Origin: Burkholderiales bacterium
GTDB taxonomy: Bacteria; Pseudomonadota; Gammaproteobacteria; Burkholderiales; SG8-41
Assembly: GCA_019744975.1 (NCBI GenBank)
Contig: JAIETP010000025.1
Span: 62,001-126,000 of the forward strand
DNA: 64,000 nucleotides
Direction of reading: 5' to 3'
The notes under the pieces are model-generated. The model saw nothing but the letters and a program-made list of their open reading frames with translations, searched no databases and was not told the origin of the DNA. This document shows positions 1 to 8,155 of the stretch, in pieces. The position numbers and the translations under genes are program-made. Positions within the stretch are counted from its first letter, which is position 1. Each line of letters begins with the position of its first letter.

Positions 1-1
1 C

Positions 2-244
2 AAACGGGTGGTTTCCCTGCTGGGCTCAACCATGAGTTTGCCGACATCGCGCGACATTGATCGTCGACTGGTCGGCGGCAGTCTGCTGTTCGGCATCGGT
101 TGGGGTATTGCCGGGTTCTGTCCGGGTCCGGGGCTGGTCGCGCTGGGCATGGGCGAGCTGAAGGCGCTGGTGTTTGTCGCGGCGATGCTGGTGGGCATGG
201 GGATATGGGAATTATTTGAAACCCGGGCGAGGGCCGCGAAATGA
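2..244 (+). CDS. YeeE/YedE-family membrane protein, C-terminal part
   Basis: The window opens inside this gene, so only about its last 80 codons can be read. They hold two hydrophobic segments and the stretch GWGIAGFCPGPGLVALG, the glycine- and Cys-rich hallmark of YeeE/YedE (DUF6691-like) inner-membrane proteins. Family members are linked to uptake of thiosulfate or other sulfur species, and one branch has been proposed to handle selenium. The gene ends 174 bases before a selenoprotein-like gene on the same strand. A link between the two is tempting but is only inference from position. Confidence 0.8.
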   Translation, partial: KRVVSLLGSTMSLPTSRDIDRRLVGGSLLFGIGWGIAGFCPGPGLVALGMGELKALVFVAAMLVGMGIWELFETRARAAK

Positions 245-418
245 GCAATCTCTGCGTGATGTCTTTGTGCCAAACGGTTCACCGACGCAAGCCCAATTAG
301 TGGATGGCGGGCTGCTGGTGTTGCCGCATTGCGACGCCCATGGGCATGCGCTAAAGTCCGGACGCCCTCCGCGCGTTTTTCGAGGACGGAGGCGCTTAAA
401 TCGTTCGCAGGAGTCCAC

Positions 419-958
419 ATGAATCAGAAAGTCCGTCTGGTCGTTCCGGAAGCACCGTCGCCGCAGACTGTCGCGGTCACCGAGACCCGCGCTGTCGCCA
501 AAGGCGGCATCCGCCTCGGCGTGCTCGACAACAGCAAGGGCAATGCCGACCACCTGTTGCGTTTCATCGTCGATGGCGTCAAGGCGCTGTTGCCGGTCGC
601 CTCGGTGGTGTCGCTGCGCAAGGACAGCGTCAGCCTGCCGGCGCCAGATGCCATCCTTGATCAACTCGCCGCGGAATCGGATTACGTCATCACCGCAATG
701 GCCGATTGAGGGTCGTGCACGTCGTGGAGTGTCCACGACATGGCAAACCTCAGCAAACGCGGTCTGACGACCGCGGTGATCTGTTCCGGCCCCTTCATGA
801 AACTGGGGCAGGCGCAGGCGCGCGTATTCGGCGTGCCCGATCTTCCGCTGCTGCTGATCCCGCATCCGCTGGGTGGTGTGAGCATCGAACAGGTGCAGGC
901 GCGCGCTGAAGTCGCGGTGCCGCAGTTCGTGAAATTGCTGAAGGAGAAAGCGCAATGA
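419..958 (+). CDS. UGSC-family selenoprotein, in-frame TGA read as selenocysteine
   Basis: Reading from ATG 419 (AGGAG eight bases upstream) gives one continuous protein of 179 residues if the TGA at 707-709 is decoded. The upstream half ends ITAMAD and the downstream half resumes GSCTSWSVHD, so residue 97 forms a U-G-S-C motif. This matches the UGSC family, known from selenoprotein surveys, in which Cys homologues carry CGSC. Both halves are needed for the family fold: LGVLDNSKGNADHLLR lies before the TGA and LPLLLIPHPLGG after it. A perfect hairpin begins 11 bases after the TGA. The stop overlaps the next start as ATGA. The biochemical role of the family is unknown to me. A conventional gene finder would split this gene or call it broken. 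Confidence 0.85.
721..739 (+). promoter_or_regulatory. candidate bacterial SECIS hairpin
   Basis: GTCGTGG pairs perfectly with CCACGAC around the five-base loop AGTGT. The stem starts 11 bases after the in-frame TGA. E. coli fdhF has its SelB-binding upper stem-loop at about the same distance, with G and U in the loop as here. The hairpin lies inside the coding sequence, as bacterial SECIS elements do. Confidence 0.75.
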
Positions 959-2067
959 GCAAGCTTGCGCAGTTGCTGCAGGCGTCGGGCGCGAGCGTTG
1001 AAGCCGAGGATGATTTTGATGCGATCAATGCGCTGATGCGGGAGAAGGGCTGGAGCGACGGCCTGCCGATCGTGCCGCCGACGGAAGCCCGCGTTGCGGC
1101 GATGCTGGAATATTGTGACCGGCCCTGGGATCAGCCGATCGCGAAAATTCCGCCGCGCTGGGGCGAGGCGACGCCTTTGCTGCTCGCTGCCAATGCGGTA
1201 ATGGCGGGCTGCCAGCCGCGTTATTTTCCGCTGTTCATGCTGGCCATTGAGGCGATGTGCGAGGAACCGCTGAACCTCTACGGCGTGCAGGCGACGACGC
1301 ACTTGTGTGCACCGCTGGTCATCGTCAACGGTCCGGTTGCGAAAGAGCTGGACATCAACTCCGGCCACAACGCATTCGGGCCGGGGCATCAGGCCAACGC
1401 CACCATCGGCCGCGCGATCCGCCTGGCGCTGGTCAACATCGGCGGTGCGATTCCGGCGCTGGGCGACATGTCGACCTTTGGTTCACCGGCCAAGTACAGT
1501 TACCTGGTCGCCGAGAATGAAGCGGAAAGTCCGTGGGAGCCGCTGCATGTCGAGCGCGGTTTGCCGATTGATGCGAGTGCGGTGACGGTGATCGGCGCCG
1601 AATGTCCGCACAACGTCAACGATCATGAAAGCCTGACCGCCGAGAGCGTGCTGAAAACGATCGCCGGCACCATGGGTATTGCCGGGGTCAACGATATTTA
1701 TTACCAGTCGCAGCCGTTGGTGATCATGGGGCCGGAACACGCAAAAATGGCGGCCTCGGGTTTTACCAAAGCCGCGGCCAAACGCTTCATCCAGCAGCGT
1801 GCCCATGTCGCGGTCGGCAAACTCTCGCAGGAAAACATCGATCGCCGCGTCAAGATCACCTTCAAGGACCGGCTGGCCAATCCCAAACCGGATGATGTGG
1901 TCTACGCGGTGCAGCGCCCCGAGGATCTGCTGATCGCGGTGATCGGCGGGGCGGGTAAACATTCCGCCTACGTGCCGACCTTCGGCGCGACCAAACCGGT
2001 GACCCGCGCGCTGAAAACCGCGGACGGCAAACTGGCCAAATCGGTGGAGGATTTCCGGCGGCGGTGA
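955..2067 (+). CDS. conserved protein coupled to the UGSC selenoprotein, function unknown
   Basis: This 370-residue soluble protein starts within the stop codon of the selenoprotein gene (ATGA), so the two are translationally coupled. There is no signal peptide or membrane segment. Near residue 33 it has WSDGLPIVPPTEAR, which I have the impression recurs in partners of UGSC-type proteins. It has several scattered cysteines (for example in EYCDRP, AGCQPR and GAECPHN) and a glycine-rich central part (AFGPGHQANATIGRAI). I do not recognise a characterised enzyme. The operon arrangement suggests that it works with the selenoprotein, possibly as a second subunit, but this is inference. Confidence 0.85.
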   Translation: MSKLAQLLQASGASVEAEDDFDAINALMREKGWSDGLPIVPPTEARVAAMLEYCDRPWDQPIAKIPPRWGEATPLLLAANAVMAGCQPRYFPLFMLAIEAMCEEPLNLYGVQATTHLCAPLVIVNGPVAKELDINSGHNAFGPGHQANATIGRAIRLALVNIGGAIPALGDMSTFGSPAKYSYLVAENEAESPWEPLHVERGLPIDASAVTVIGAECPHNVNDHESLTAESVLKTIAGTMGIAGVNDIYYQSQPLVIMGPEHAKMAASGFTKAAAKRFIQQRAHVAVGKLSQENIDRRVKITFKDRLANPKPDDVVYAVQRPEDLLIAVIGGAGKHSAYVPTFGATKPVTRALKTADGKLAKSVEDFRRR

Positions 2068-2100
2068 CCGGTCGCGCGCGACCGTTCCGCTGACACGGCG

Positions 2101-2508
2101 GTGTTCATGGCGACCCCCGCGCAAGGCATTGCCCGGCTGGGATTCCGCATCTGGTATGAACGCCAGCTGATCGAAGGCCATGTCTGGTTTGTCACCGGCT
2201 TTCTTTGCGCGGTGCTGATCATGGCGCTGATGGAAGAACTGAACCTGCGCGGACCGGGACCACTGTCATTGTCGTCACTGGTGATCATCGTTGCGGCAAG
2301 CTGGCTCGGCATTGTCGCAATCCGCCGCTATATTCGCATGCTGGGCCGCGCCGAATCGCTGGCGGAACAATGCGTGTGTCCCGCGTGCGCATGTTATGGA
2401 TTGATCCGCGTGCTGGAAGCGGGTGTCGCTGAAACCGATGAACATCCGCAGCGAATGCGGGTGTCGTGTAAAAGGTGCGACCAGCAGTGGCACGTTGAGT
2501 CGATTTAA
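2101..2508 (+). CDS. small membrane protein with C-terminal zinc ribbon
   Basis: The 135-residue product has two predicted membrane helices (about residues 27-44 and 57-74) and a cytoplasmic tail. The tail carries two CxxC knuckles, CPAC at 93-96 and CKRC at 123-126, spaced like a zinc ribbon. The GTG at 2101 was taken as start; the ATG two codons later is equally possible. It follows the selenoprotein operon by 33 bases and may be cotranscribed. I do not recognise the family and no function is assigned. Confidence 0.65.
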   Translation: MFMATPAQGIARLGFRIWYERQLIEGHVWFVTGFLCAVLIMALMEELNLRGPGPLSLSSLVIIVAASWLGIVAIRRYIRMLGRAESLAEQCVCPACACYGLIRVLEAGVAETDEHPQRMRVSCKRCDQQWHVESI

Positions 2509-2518
2509 CGTCGGGTCA

Positions 2519-2557
2519 ATATAAAATTGTTTAAAAACAAATACTTATAAGTATTCT
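2519..2557 (+). repeat. AT-rich dispersed element, copy 1
   Basis: An almost pure A+T stretch in GC-rich surroundings, containing AAAAACAAATACTTAT. It ends in the perfect palindrome AATACTTATAAGTATT. It lies just after the zinc-ribbon gene. The core is shared with the other copies listed in this window. Confidence 0.7.
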
Positions 2558-2654
2558 CCCGGTACACCCCCGGCGCTGCCTTGACACTGTGCGCCGTACG
2601 GCGGTTTGATGGAGTCCTTCCCGGTTATTTCCCGTCTCCAGCGGTCACCCTTTC

Positions 2655-3269
2655 ATGTTCAATCCGCAGCGCATCAGGCGAGGTGTCTTCATCACTCTGC
2701 TGCTGGCAACAGTGACAGGGCCTGCGCATGCCGCCGATCCGCTGACGCTGTTCCTGCTGAAGATGCTGCGCGACCAAGTGGCGACCTCGGTGCTGGAGTC
2801 GGCGTACAACAGCGTACCGCCGGCGACCGTCAAACAAGCCGCGCCTGCGGCACTGGCGGGGGTTCATGGGGTCAGCGAAGAACAGTTGCGCATGCTGGTC
2901 GATGCCGGTTTTGTGCATCTGACCGCGACACAGCGTAATGAGGTTTATGCCAGCCTGATACGCATGATGGCCGATCCGAAAAACGCGCTGGCGCGGCCCT
3001 TGATCATTGAAGAGCTGGCGCTGAAGGCTTCTGCGGTTCGCGGCGCGCATGAGCGCCTTGCGAATCTTGGCGAGGCGCAAAAACGCCTGATTGCCGCCGA
3101 TGCGCGGAGCGAGTTTGAGCGACTGCCGGCAGAGGAGCGCACGCAGATGCTGCAACTGCTCCAGGCGCGGGTGGCGCCGATTCCACGCGATCTGAACGAT
3201 CTGATACTCGCGGAATTCAGCGCCGTGCAGCGGGTGGCCGGGGCGCCTGCCGCCCCGGCGCCGCAGTAG
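2655..3269 (+). CDS. exported protein of unknown function
   Basis: The 204-residue protein begins with a typical Sec signal (basic RRIRRG, hydrophobic core, cleavage after AHA near residue 27), so the mature form should be periplasmic or secreted. The rest is mostly helical, rich in Ala, Leu, Glu and Arg, with a Pro-Ala tail. No catalytic motif or known domain was recognised. It is convergent with the bactofilin gene, which ends 21 bases away. Confidence 0.7.
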   Translation: MFNPQRIRRGVFITLLLATVTGPAHAADPLTLFLLKMLRDQVATSVLESAYNSVPPATVKQAAPAALAGVHGVSEEQLRMLVDAGFVHLTATQRNEVYASLIRMMADPKNALARPLIIEELALKASAVRGAHERLANLGEAQKRLIAADARSEFERLPAEERTQMLQLLQARVAPIPRDLNDLILAEFSAVQRVAGAPAAPAPQ

Positions 3270-3290
3270 CCGGAAGATCACCCCGGCCGT

Positions 3291-3845
3291 TTACGCCGGA
3301 GCTGACTTCAGTATCGGCTGCGTGGCGCGCAGCGTCCGCGTATCGTTGCGATCAATGCGGGCCACATCGCCGGTGATTTCCGCGCCTTCCTCGATCTTGA
3401 TCTTGCCGTAGCGGATTTTTCCCGCTACACGCCCGCTGGCGTGGATGATCAGTTGCTCGCGTGCCGTCAGTTCGCCGTCGAAGCGGCCGCGGATTTCGGC
3501 GATATCGATGCTGACGGTGCCGTTGAACACGCCGTGCTCGGCGATCTGCACGACGCGGCTGTCCATCGAGGCTTCAACGGTGCCTTCCACCACCAGCGTG
3601 TCGCAGTCGGTGATCTCTGCGCCTTTCAGCTTGATGTCCGGGCCGACGATCAGTTTGCTGCCGACGTCCGATTTCGCGCGTTCCGGCGATTGCGCAGTTT
3701 CGGGTTTTGGCGTGATGGCCGGCGCAGCGGGCCGCGTGGTGGAGTCATGCGGCTGGCCGAGTGCGCCGAGGGCGGGGGTGACATTGACGTTGCGGGGAGC
3801 GGGGGAATCCTCGCGTTTCTTGAAGAATGACTCTCGATTCATCAT
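3291..3845 (-). CDS. bactofilin (polymer-forming cytoskeletal protein)
   Basis: At 184 residues, this has a Pro-rich disordered N-terminus (to about residue 60) and then the repetitive beta-helix core of the bactofilin/DUF583 family. Examples are VVEGTVEA, IAEIRGRFDGELTA and ASGRVAGKIRYGKI, followed by IEEGAEITGDV. Bactofilins polymerise without nucleotide and scaffold cell-shape or envelope enzymes at the inner membrane. The length and layout are usual for the family. It sits alone, with no peptidase or shape gene beside it. Confidence 0.92.
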   Translation of the reverse strand: MMNRESFFKKREDSPAPRNVNVTPALGALGQPHDSTTRPAAPAITPKPETAQSPERAKSDVGSKLIVGPDIKLKGAEITDCDTLVVEGTVEASMDSRVVQIAEHGVFNGTVSIDIAEIRGRFDGELTAREQLIIHASGRVAGKIRYGKIKIEEGAEITGDVARIDRNDTRTLRATQPILKSAPA

Positions 3846-4242
3846 GGAACCTCCTGTTATGGATACGCCCGTGCAGGACGCGTGGAAAATCAGCGATTTG
3901 CAGCGTGGATTACATAAGCAACATCAAGGCCAGAAAAAAATATCAATAAAAACAAATGCTTATATATTTTTACTGGGAGCGGACCGGGATTGCGGCCGAA
4001 ATGCGTCGCTGCGCGGAGACAAGGGTTGCGGGCCAACCCTTAACGCGTTGTTTTTGCAGAGTGTTTGTGGTCGCTGTCGAACGACGCACCGAAACCGATT
4101 CCGGCATTTGCAGACAAAAAAACGCGGCGGGCGAAGTTGGAAAACTTGCCGCCGCGTTTACTCAGCAGCACCGAGCGGTACCGCAGTGGTCAGAGGGGAG
4201 GAGGCCCCTGACCGGAGACGCTGGATTAGCGAAACCTGTGTA
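3846..4242. other. 397-base stretch without a gene
   Basis: This lies between the divergent-facing 5' end of bactofilin and the 3' end of the small minus-strand gene. It holds one copy of the AT-rich element (3934-3973) and an imperfect hairpin at about 4188-4213 (GGTCA and GGGG arms) without a T run. I see no convincing coding frame. Confidence 0.6.
3934..3973 (+). repeat. AT-rich dispersed element, copy 2
   Basis: This is the copy closest to the apparent consensus. It reads AATATCAATAAAAACAAATG followed by CTTATATATTTTTA. It lies upstream of the bactofilin start on the opposite strand. Confidence 0.75.
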
Positions 4243-4449
4243 TCAGTGTTTCAGGCTGGGGCTGGACTTCAGGAACAGGGAGGCGCCCAGCTGTTCAACC
4301 TTGTGTGTGAGCCACAGAATGGCGTCGACGATCGCATCGGCGTCTTGCATCGCGTTAATGGCGGCCTGGCGCTCGGTAGCGCTCATGTGCACGGAATTGA
4401 TCTTGTCATAAATGACTGAGCCAAATTTGCTTTCGAAATTGCTGTTCAT
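4243..4449 (-). CDS. small protein of unknown function (68 residues)
   Basis: The start was placed at the ATG of MNSNFESKFG because AAGGAAA lies at ribosome-binding distance and the upstream extension looks non-coding. The protein is predicted to be helical and amphipathic (ATERQAAINAMQDADAIVDAI) without membrane segment or signal. It is transcribed divergently from the LysR regulator gene 172 bases away, so that regulator may act on it. I do not recognise the family. Confidence 0.55.
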   Translation of the reverse strand: MNSNFESKFGSVIYDKINSVHMSATERQAAINAMQDADAIVDAILWLTHKVEQLGASLFLKSSPSLKH

Positions 4450-4621
4450 GGTGTTTTCCTTAACTTTTACAGGGTTTCGCCGTCCCGGCGTGGAGGCCTC
4501 ACTGCTATATAACTCAATGAGTTCGGACTGGAGTATAGACCCGGAACCCCCTGCTTTGTTGCGTCGCACCACCTGATAGTTTGTCAGTGGTCGAGTAAGT
4601 TATGCTAAGCTGAACACCATT

Positions 4622-5590
4622 ATGATCCAGCGCCTGCCTCCCCTGAACGCTTTAAAGGCTTTTGAAGCCGCAGCCCGCCATTTGAGCGTGAAAAAAGCCG
4701 CGGTCGAACTCAATGTGACCCCGGCCGCGGTCAGCCACCAGATCCGCACGCTGGAGGAATATCTGAACGTCCAGCTGTTCCACCGCTACAACCGGGCGCT
4801 GGAACTGACGGATGCGGCCAGGGCCTGCCTGCCCAAACTGCGCGAAGGCTTCGATTGCCTGGCGCAGGCCGTGGACCGGCTGCGCACGCATACCAGTGGC
4901 GGCATGCTGACCGTCAGTGCGGCGCCGTCGTTCGCGGCGCGCTGGCTGATGCCGCGGCTGCACCGCTTTATCGCCGCGCACCACGAAATCGATGTGCGGA
5001 TTTCAGCGCGCATGCGCCGTGCCAGTGTTGACGGCAAGGCGGATGTCGCGGAGCGCGCCACCATCGAGAACTGGCTGGATGATTCGGACGTTGCGATTAT
5101 CTACGGGCATGGCCATTACCCGGATCTCGACGTCTACAAACTCCTGCCGCTGACCATCACGCCGATCTGCAGTCCGCAGGCGATGACCGGTGAACATCCG
5201 CTGCGCACACCCGAAGACCTGAAGCATCACATGCTGCTGCATGACGACACCGGCGAGATGTACGATGGTGAATCATTCTGGGATGTCTGGCTGAAGGCAG
5301 CCGAGGTCAAGAGTATCGACGCCAAACGCGGCGCACATTTCAGCCACGCCGTGCTGGCATTCGAGGCAGCCATGGATGCGGTCGGAGTGGTGGCGTCGAT
5401 GCCGGCGCTGGCGGCCGAGGATATCGCTGCCGGGCGGCTGGTGATGCCGTTTGACCTCCGGGTGCCGTTGCAGTCGGCGTATTACCTGGTGTGCGAGCCG
5501 CACGCAAAAACGCGACCCGCAGTGGCGGCGTTCCGCGACTGGCTGATTGCCGAAGCGGTGAAGGACGCGGCGATCGTTGCTCCGACCTGA
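4622..5590 (+). CDS. LysR-family regulator, GcvA-like
   Basis: The 322-residue protein has the N-terminal winged helix typical of LysR regulators (LNALKAFEAAARHLSVKKAA, then TPAAVSHQIRTLEE) followed by an effector-binding domain. The wording LPPLNALKAFEAAAR and FHRYNRALELTDAA is characteristic of the GcvA subgroup. It is divergent from the 68-residue gene and ends back to back with the MFS gene (stop codons adjacent, at 5588-5590 and 5591-5593). The ligand cannot be read from the sequence. An imperfect dyad CTGATAG-TTTGTCAG lies 35 bases before the start and may be an autoregulatory site. Confidence 0.93.
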   Translation: MIQRLPPLNALKAFEAAARHLSVKKAAVELNVTPAAVSHQIRTLEEYLNVQLFHRYNRALELTDAARACLPKLREGFDCLAQAVDRLRTHTSGGMLTVSAAPSFAARWLMPRLHRFIAAHHEIDVRISARMRRASVDGKADVAERATIENWLDDSDVAIIYGHGHYPDLDVYKLLPLTITPICSPQAMTGEHPLRTPEDLKHHMLLHDDTGEMYDGESFWDVWLKAAEVKSIDAKRGAHFSHAVLAFEAAMDAVGVVASMPALAAEDIAAGRLVMPFDLRVPLQSAYYLVCEPHAKTRPAVAAFRDWLIAEAVKDAAIVAPT

Positions 5591-6802
5591 TCAGGCCGGT
5601 TTGGCGATGGTCCGATCGATCTGGCGGTCATCAACCGGCAGGTTGAGCAGGGCGGCCACGATGCCCATGCCGATGGTCAGCAGCCACATCACCGTGTAGG
5701 ACCCGGTGGCATCAAATACATAACCACCGATCCACACGCCGGCAAAACTGCCGACCTGGTGAAACAGGAAGGCGATGCCGGTCAGTGTCGACAGGTATTT
5801 GACGCCGAACACATGTGCGATCAGGCCGCCGGTCAGCGGTACCGTGCCCAGCCACAGGAAACCGATGGCGGACGAAAAGAGGTAAACCGTCAGCGGCGTC
5901 ACCGGCAGCATGATGAATATCGCGATCACCACCGAGCGCGTGAAATAGAGCAGCGCCAGCAGATATTTCTTGGTGTGCCGCCCGCCCAGCCAGCCCCACA
6001 TGAAGCTGCCGATCATGTTGAAAAAGCCGATCAGCGCGAGCCCGATCATGCCGGTTTCGGGCGTCATTTTCTGATCGACCAGGTACGCCGGAAAATGTAC
6101 CGCGATGAACAGCAACTGGAAACCGCAAACCGTGTAGGCGGTGCATAACAGCAGGAAGCCGCGATGGGCAAAGGCCTCGCGCAGCGCTTCACGGGCCGAT
6201 TGTTTGAACAGCGAGACGGCCTGCGTGCTCTTGTCCTCGACCAGCGCGCTGGACAGGGGAATGATCAGCAGCACGGTGAAGGCGAGGATCACCAGCGCCT
6301 GCATCCAGCCGACCTGATTGATCAGCCACTGGCCGTAGGGGAGCATCGCAAACTGGCCGAAGGAGCCCGCAGCCCCGGCAATACCCAGTGCAACGCTGCG
6401 TTTTTCCGGAGGAAAGGCGCGGCCGATGACGCCGAAGACGATGGAAAAGCCGCTGCAGCCGAGTGATGCACCGATCAGCAGGCCGGCGCTCAGCGTCAGT
6501 TCCAGCCCGGTACTCGATACCGACATCAGGTAGAGGCCCAGCGCATAACACAGCGCACCGCCGACCAGCACACGCGCGGTGCCGAACTTGTCGGCGATCA
6601 GGCCGGTGATCGGCTGCGAAATGCCGTAGAGCAGGTTCTGGATGGCGATGGCAAAGGCGAAGGTTTCGCGGCCAATGCCGAGGTCGGCGGTCATCGGCTG
6701 CAGGTAGAGGCCAAAATTGTGGCGTACGCCCAGCGCGACAGTCAGGATCATGCCGCCGCAGAACAGCACCATCGCGGGAGTACGCCAGATGGGTTTGTTC
6801 AT
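5591..6802 (-). CDS. MFS transporter, oxalate/formate-antiporter-like
   Basis: This 403-residue, twelve-helix major facilitator has the cytoplasmic loop-2 signature GLIADKFGTARVLVGG. Its opening segment GVRHNFGLYLQPMTADLG is typical of monocarboxylate/OFA-like carriers. The substrate is probably a small organic anion but cannot be fixed. It is convergent with the LysR gene, with no spacer between the stop codons, so the LysR protein is not obviously its regulator. Confidence 0.88.
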   Translation of the reverse strand: MNKPIWRTPAMVLFCGGMILTVALGVRHNFGLYLQPMTADLGIGRETFAFAIAIQNLLYGISQPITGLIADKFGTARVLVGGALCYALGLYLMSVSSTGLELTLSAGLLIGASLGCSGFSIVFGVIGRAFPPEKRSVALGIAGAAGSFGQFAMLPYGQWLINQVGWMQALVILAFTVLLIIPLSSALVEDKSTQAVSLFKQSAREALREAFAHRGFLLLCTAYTVCGFQLLFIAVHFPAYLVDQKMTPETGMIGLALIGFFNMIGSFMWGWLGGRHTKKYLLALLYFTRSVVIAIFIMLPVTPLTVYLFSSAIGFLWLGTVPLTGGLIAHVFGVKYLSTLTGIAFLFHQVGSFAGVWIGGYVFDATGSYTVMWLLTIGMGIVAALLNLPVDDRQIDRTIAKPA

Positions 6803-6901
6803 CGGGGCTGGATCCGGAAAAAGCGCGGGAGAAGGGCGCGGGAAAAAGCGGGAGAAAGAGTGGATATTAGCGGAAAGCCATGCGCATCATTCGGCGAGAC
6901 T

Positions 6902-6952
6902 GTCTTTTGAGCCGGACTGCGCCGTCTTTTGAGCCGGACTGCTCCGTCTTTT
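6902..6952 (+). repeat. 22-bp tandem repeat upstream of tRNA-Pro
   Basis: The unit GTCTTTTGAGCCGGACTG plus four bases is present twice in full (6902-6923 and 6924-6945, differing at one base) and begins a third time. It lies between the MFS gene and tRNA-Pro and may contain or duplicate part of the tRNA promoter. Confidence 0.8.
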
Positions 6953-7002
6953 CCGGTAAAATGCGCGGCTTGCGGATTTAACGGTTTCCAGTTGGATCAA
7001 CG

Positions 7003-7079
7003 CGGGGTGTGGCGCAGTCCGGTAGCGCAGGGCGTTTGGGACGCCAAGGTCGCAGGTTCGAATCCTGCCACCCCGACCA
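7003..7079 (+). tRNA. tRNA-Pro (anticodon TGG)
   Basis: A 77-base cloverleaf with acceptor CGGGGTG pairing with CACCCCG, a D arm GCGC/GCGC, the anticodon loop TTTGGGA (anticodon TGG), a T arm GCAGG-TTCGAAT-CCTGC, and an encoded ACCA end. The outermost anticodon-stem pair is a G-A mismatch; all other stems pair well. No second tRNA follows. Confidence 0.96.
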
Positions 7080-7088
7080 GCAAACAAG

Positions 7089-7418
7089 TTGAACCATCAA
7101 AACCAATTTGATACGGCCGATTTAACCATGCTGTTTGCTTTGTTAATGGGCGCCATACTCGGCTTCGTGCCGCTGTCCATCCCGGCCGCTTTTGCGGTGC
7201 TGGCTGGCGCGCTGGTATTGAAGGCTTTTGTTGACGTGCGGTATGAAAAAATGCCCCTGTTCAATTCGCCATCACCCTACCTGCTGTATTGCCACAACCT
7301 CGCCGAAACCGGCGAAAAAACCGATTTTGCGTGGATCAGTTATGTACTGCAGTTGATTGTCTTCGGGCTGATTTTCGGCGGCAGCCTGCTGGCGTTCGCG
7401 CGTTACCTGCGCGCCTGA
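7089..7418 (+). CDS. small inner-membrane protein of unknown function
   Basis: The 109-residue product has about three hydrophobic segments: one at the N-terminus ([19 protein letters not shown]), one directly after it and one near the C-terminus. The TTG at 7089 was used as the start, but the ATG at 7128 gives a neater membrane N-terminus and may be the true one. It begins only 10 bases after the tRNA and ends 12 bases from the convergent YhhQ gene. The family was not recognised. Confidence 0.6.
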   Translation: MNHQNQFDTADLTMLFALLMGAILGFVPLSIPAAFAVLAGALVLKAFVDVRYEKMPLFNSPSPYLLYCHNLAETGEKTDFAWISYVLQLIVFGLIFGGSLLAFARYLRA

Positions 7419-7430
7419 GGCAGTGCAGCC

Positions 7431-8135
7431 TCAGGGCTTGATCGCGAACGGACTGAAGTTGGTGTCGTGGTCGTAATAATCCTCGTTCTCCGCGCGTTTC
7501 AGGAATTTCACGATTTTGTAAGTCACCGGCGTGAACACGATTTCGACGCCGACCTTGGTCACGAACTGCGCGACCATCACCAGCGGCAGCTTGTCGTCCG
7601 GAATGATCCCGGCGCCGTAAAAGGCCAGCGGATAAAACAGCGCCGAGTCCACCGCCTCGCCGGCGATGGTGGAGCCGATGGTGCGGGTCCACAACCAGCG
7701 TCCCCGGGTCGCCACTTTCATCCGCGCGAGCACGTAGGAATTGACGAATTCTCCGCAAAAATACGCCAGCATCGAGGCGGCGACGATACGCGGCGTGTTG
7801 CCGAAGGCGATTTCGTAGGCGCCCTGGTGCGACCAGAACGGGGCCGGTGGCAGCGCGACAACGATGGTGGTCATCAGCGAGGCAAAACCCAGGCCGGCGA
7901 ATCCGGCCCAGATCACGCGCCGCGCGCGGGCATAACCGTAAACTTCGGTGAGAATGTCGCCGAACACATACGAGATCGGAAAAAACAGCACACCGGCGCC
8001 AAAGGTGACCACGCCCAGCAGTGGCAGATCGAGTTGCGCGATTTTCGCCGGGCCGATCAGATTGGAGCAGATCAGTATCGTGACGAAGGCCGCCATCACG
8101 AATTCGTAGTAGCGGTAGGTGCGGGGCGTGGTCAT
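7431..8135 (-). CDS. yhhQ: YhhQ-type queuosine precursor transporter
   Basis: The 234-residue membrane protein has six or so helices and the YhhQ/ECF-like signatures FFPISYVFGDILTEVYGYAR and GEFVNSYVLARMK. In E. coli YhhQ imports the queuosine precursor preQ0/preQ1 for tRNA modification. Conserved acidic and Tyr residues in the first signature are intact. No preQ1 riboswitch was recognised in front of it; the leader runs straight into a repeat hairpin. Confidence 0.92.
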   Translation of the reverse strand: MTTPRTYRYYEFVMAAFVTILICSNLIGPAKIAQLDLPLLGVVTFGAGVLFFPISYVFGDILTEVYGYARARRVIWAGFAGLGFASLMTTIVVALPPAPFWSHQGAYEIAFGNTPRIVAASMLAYFCGEFVNSYVLARMKVATRGRWLWTRTIGSTIAGEAVDSALFYPLAFYGAGIIPDDKLPLVMVAQFVTKVGVEIVFTPVTYKIVKFLKRAENEDYYDHDTNFSPFAIKP

Positions 8136-8155
8136 TGGTTAAAAGCGAAAGGCTT

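Noticed and set aside
707-709. TGA taken as a true stop or nonsense mutation in a pseudogene
   Set aside because: The codon sits at the family's selenocysteine place, the downstream part is undamaged and a SECIS-like hairpin follows at the proper distance.
212-1389. Long minus-strand frames across the selenoprotein operon
   Set aside because: They show no family resemblance, while the plus strand has clear family motifs, ribosome sites and an ATGA coupling.
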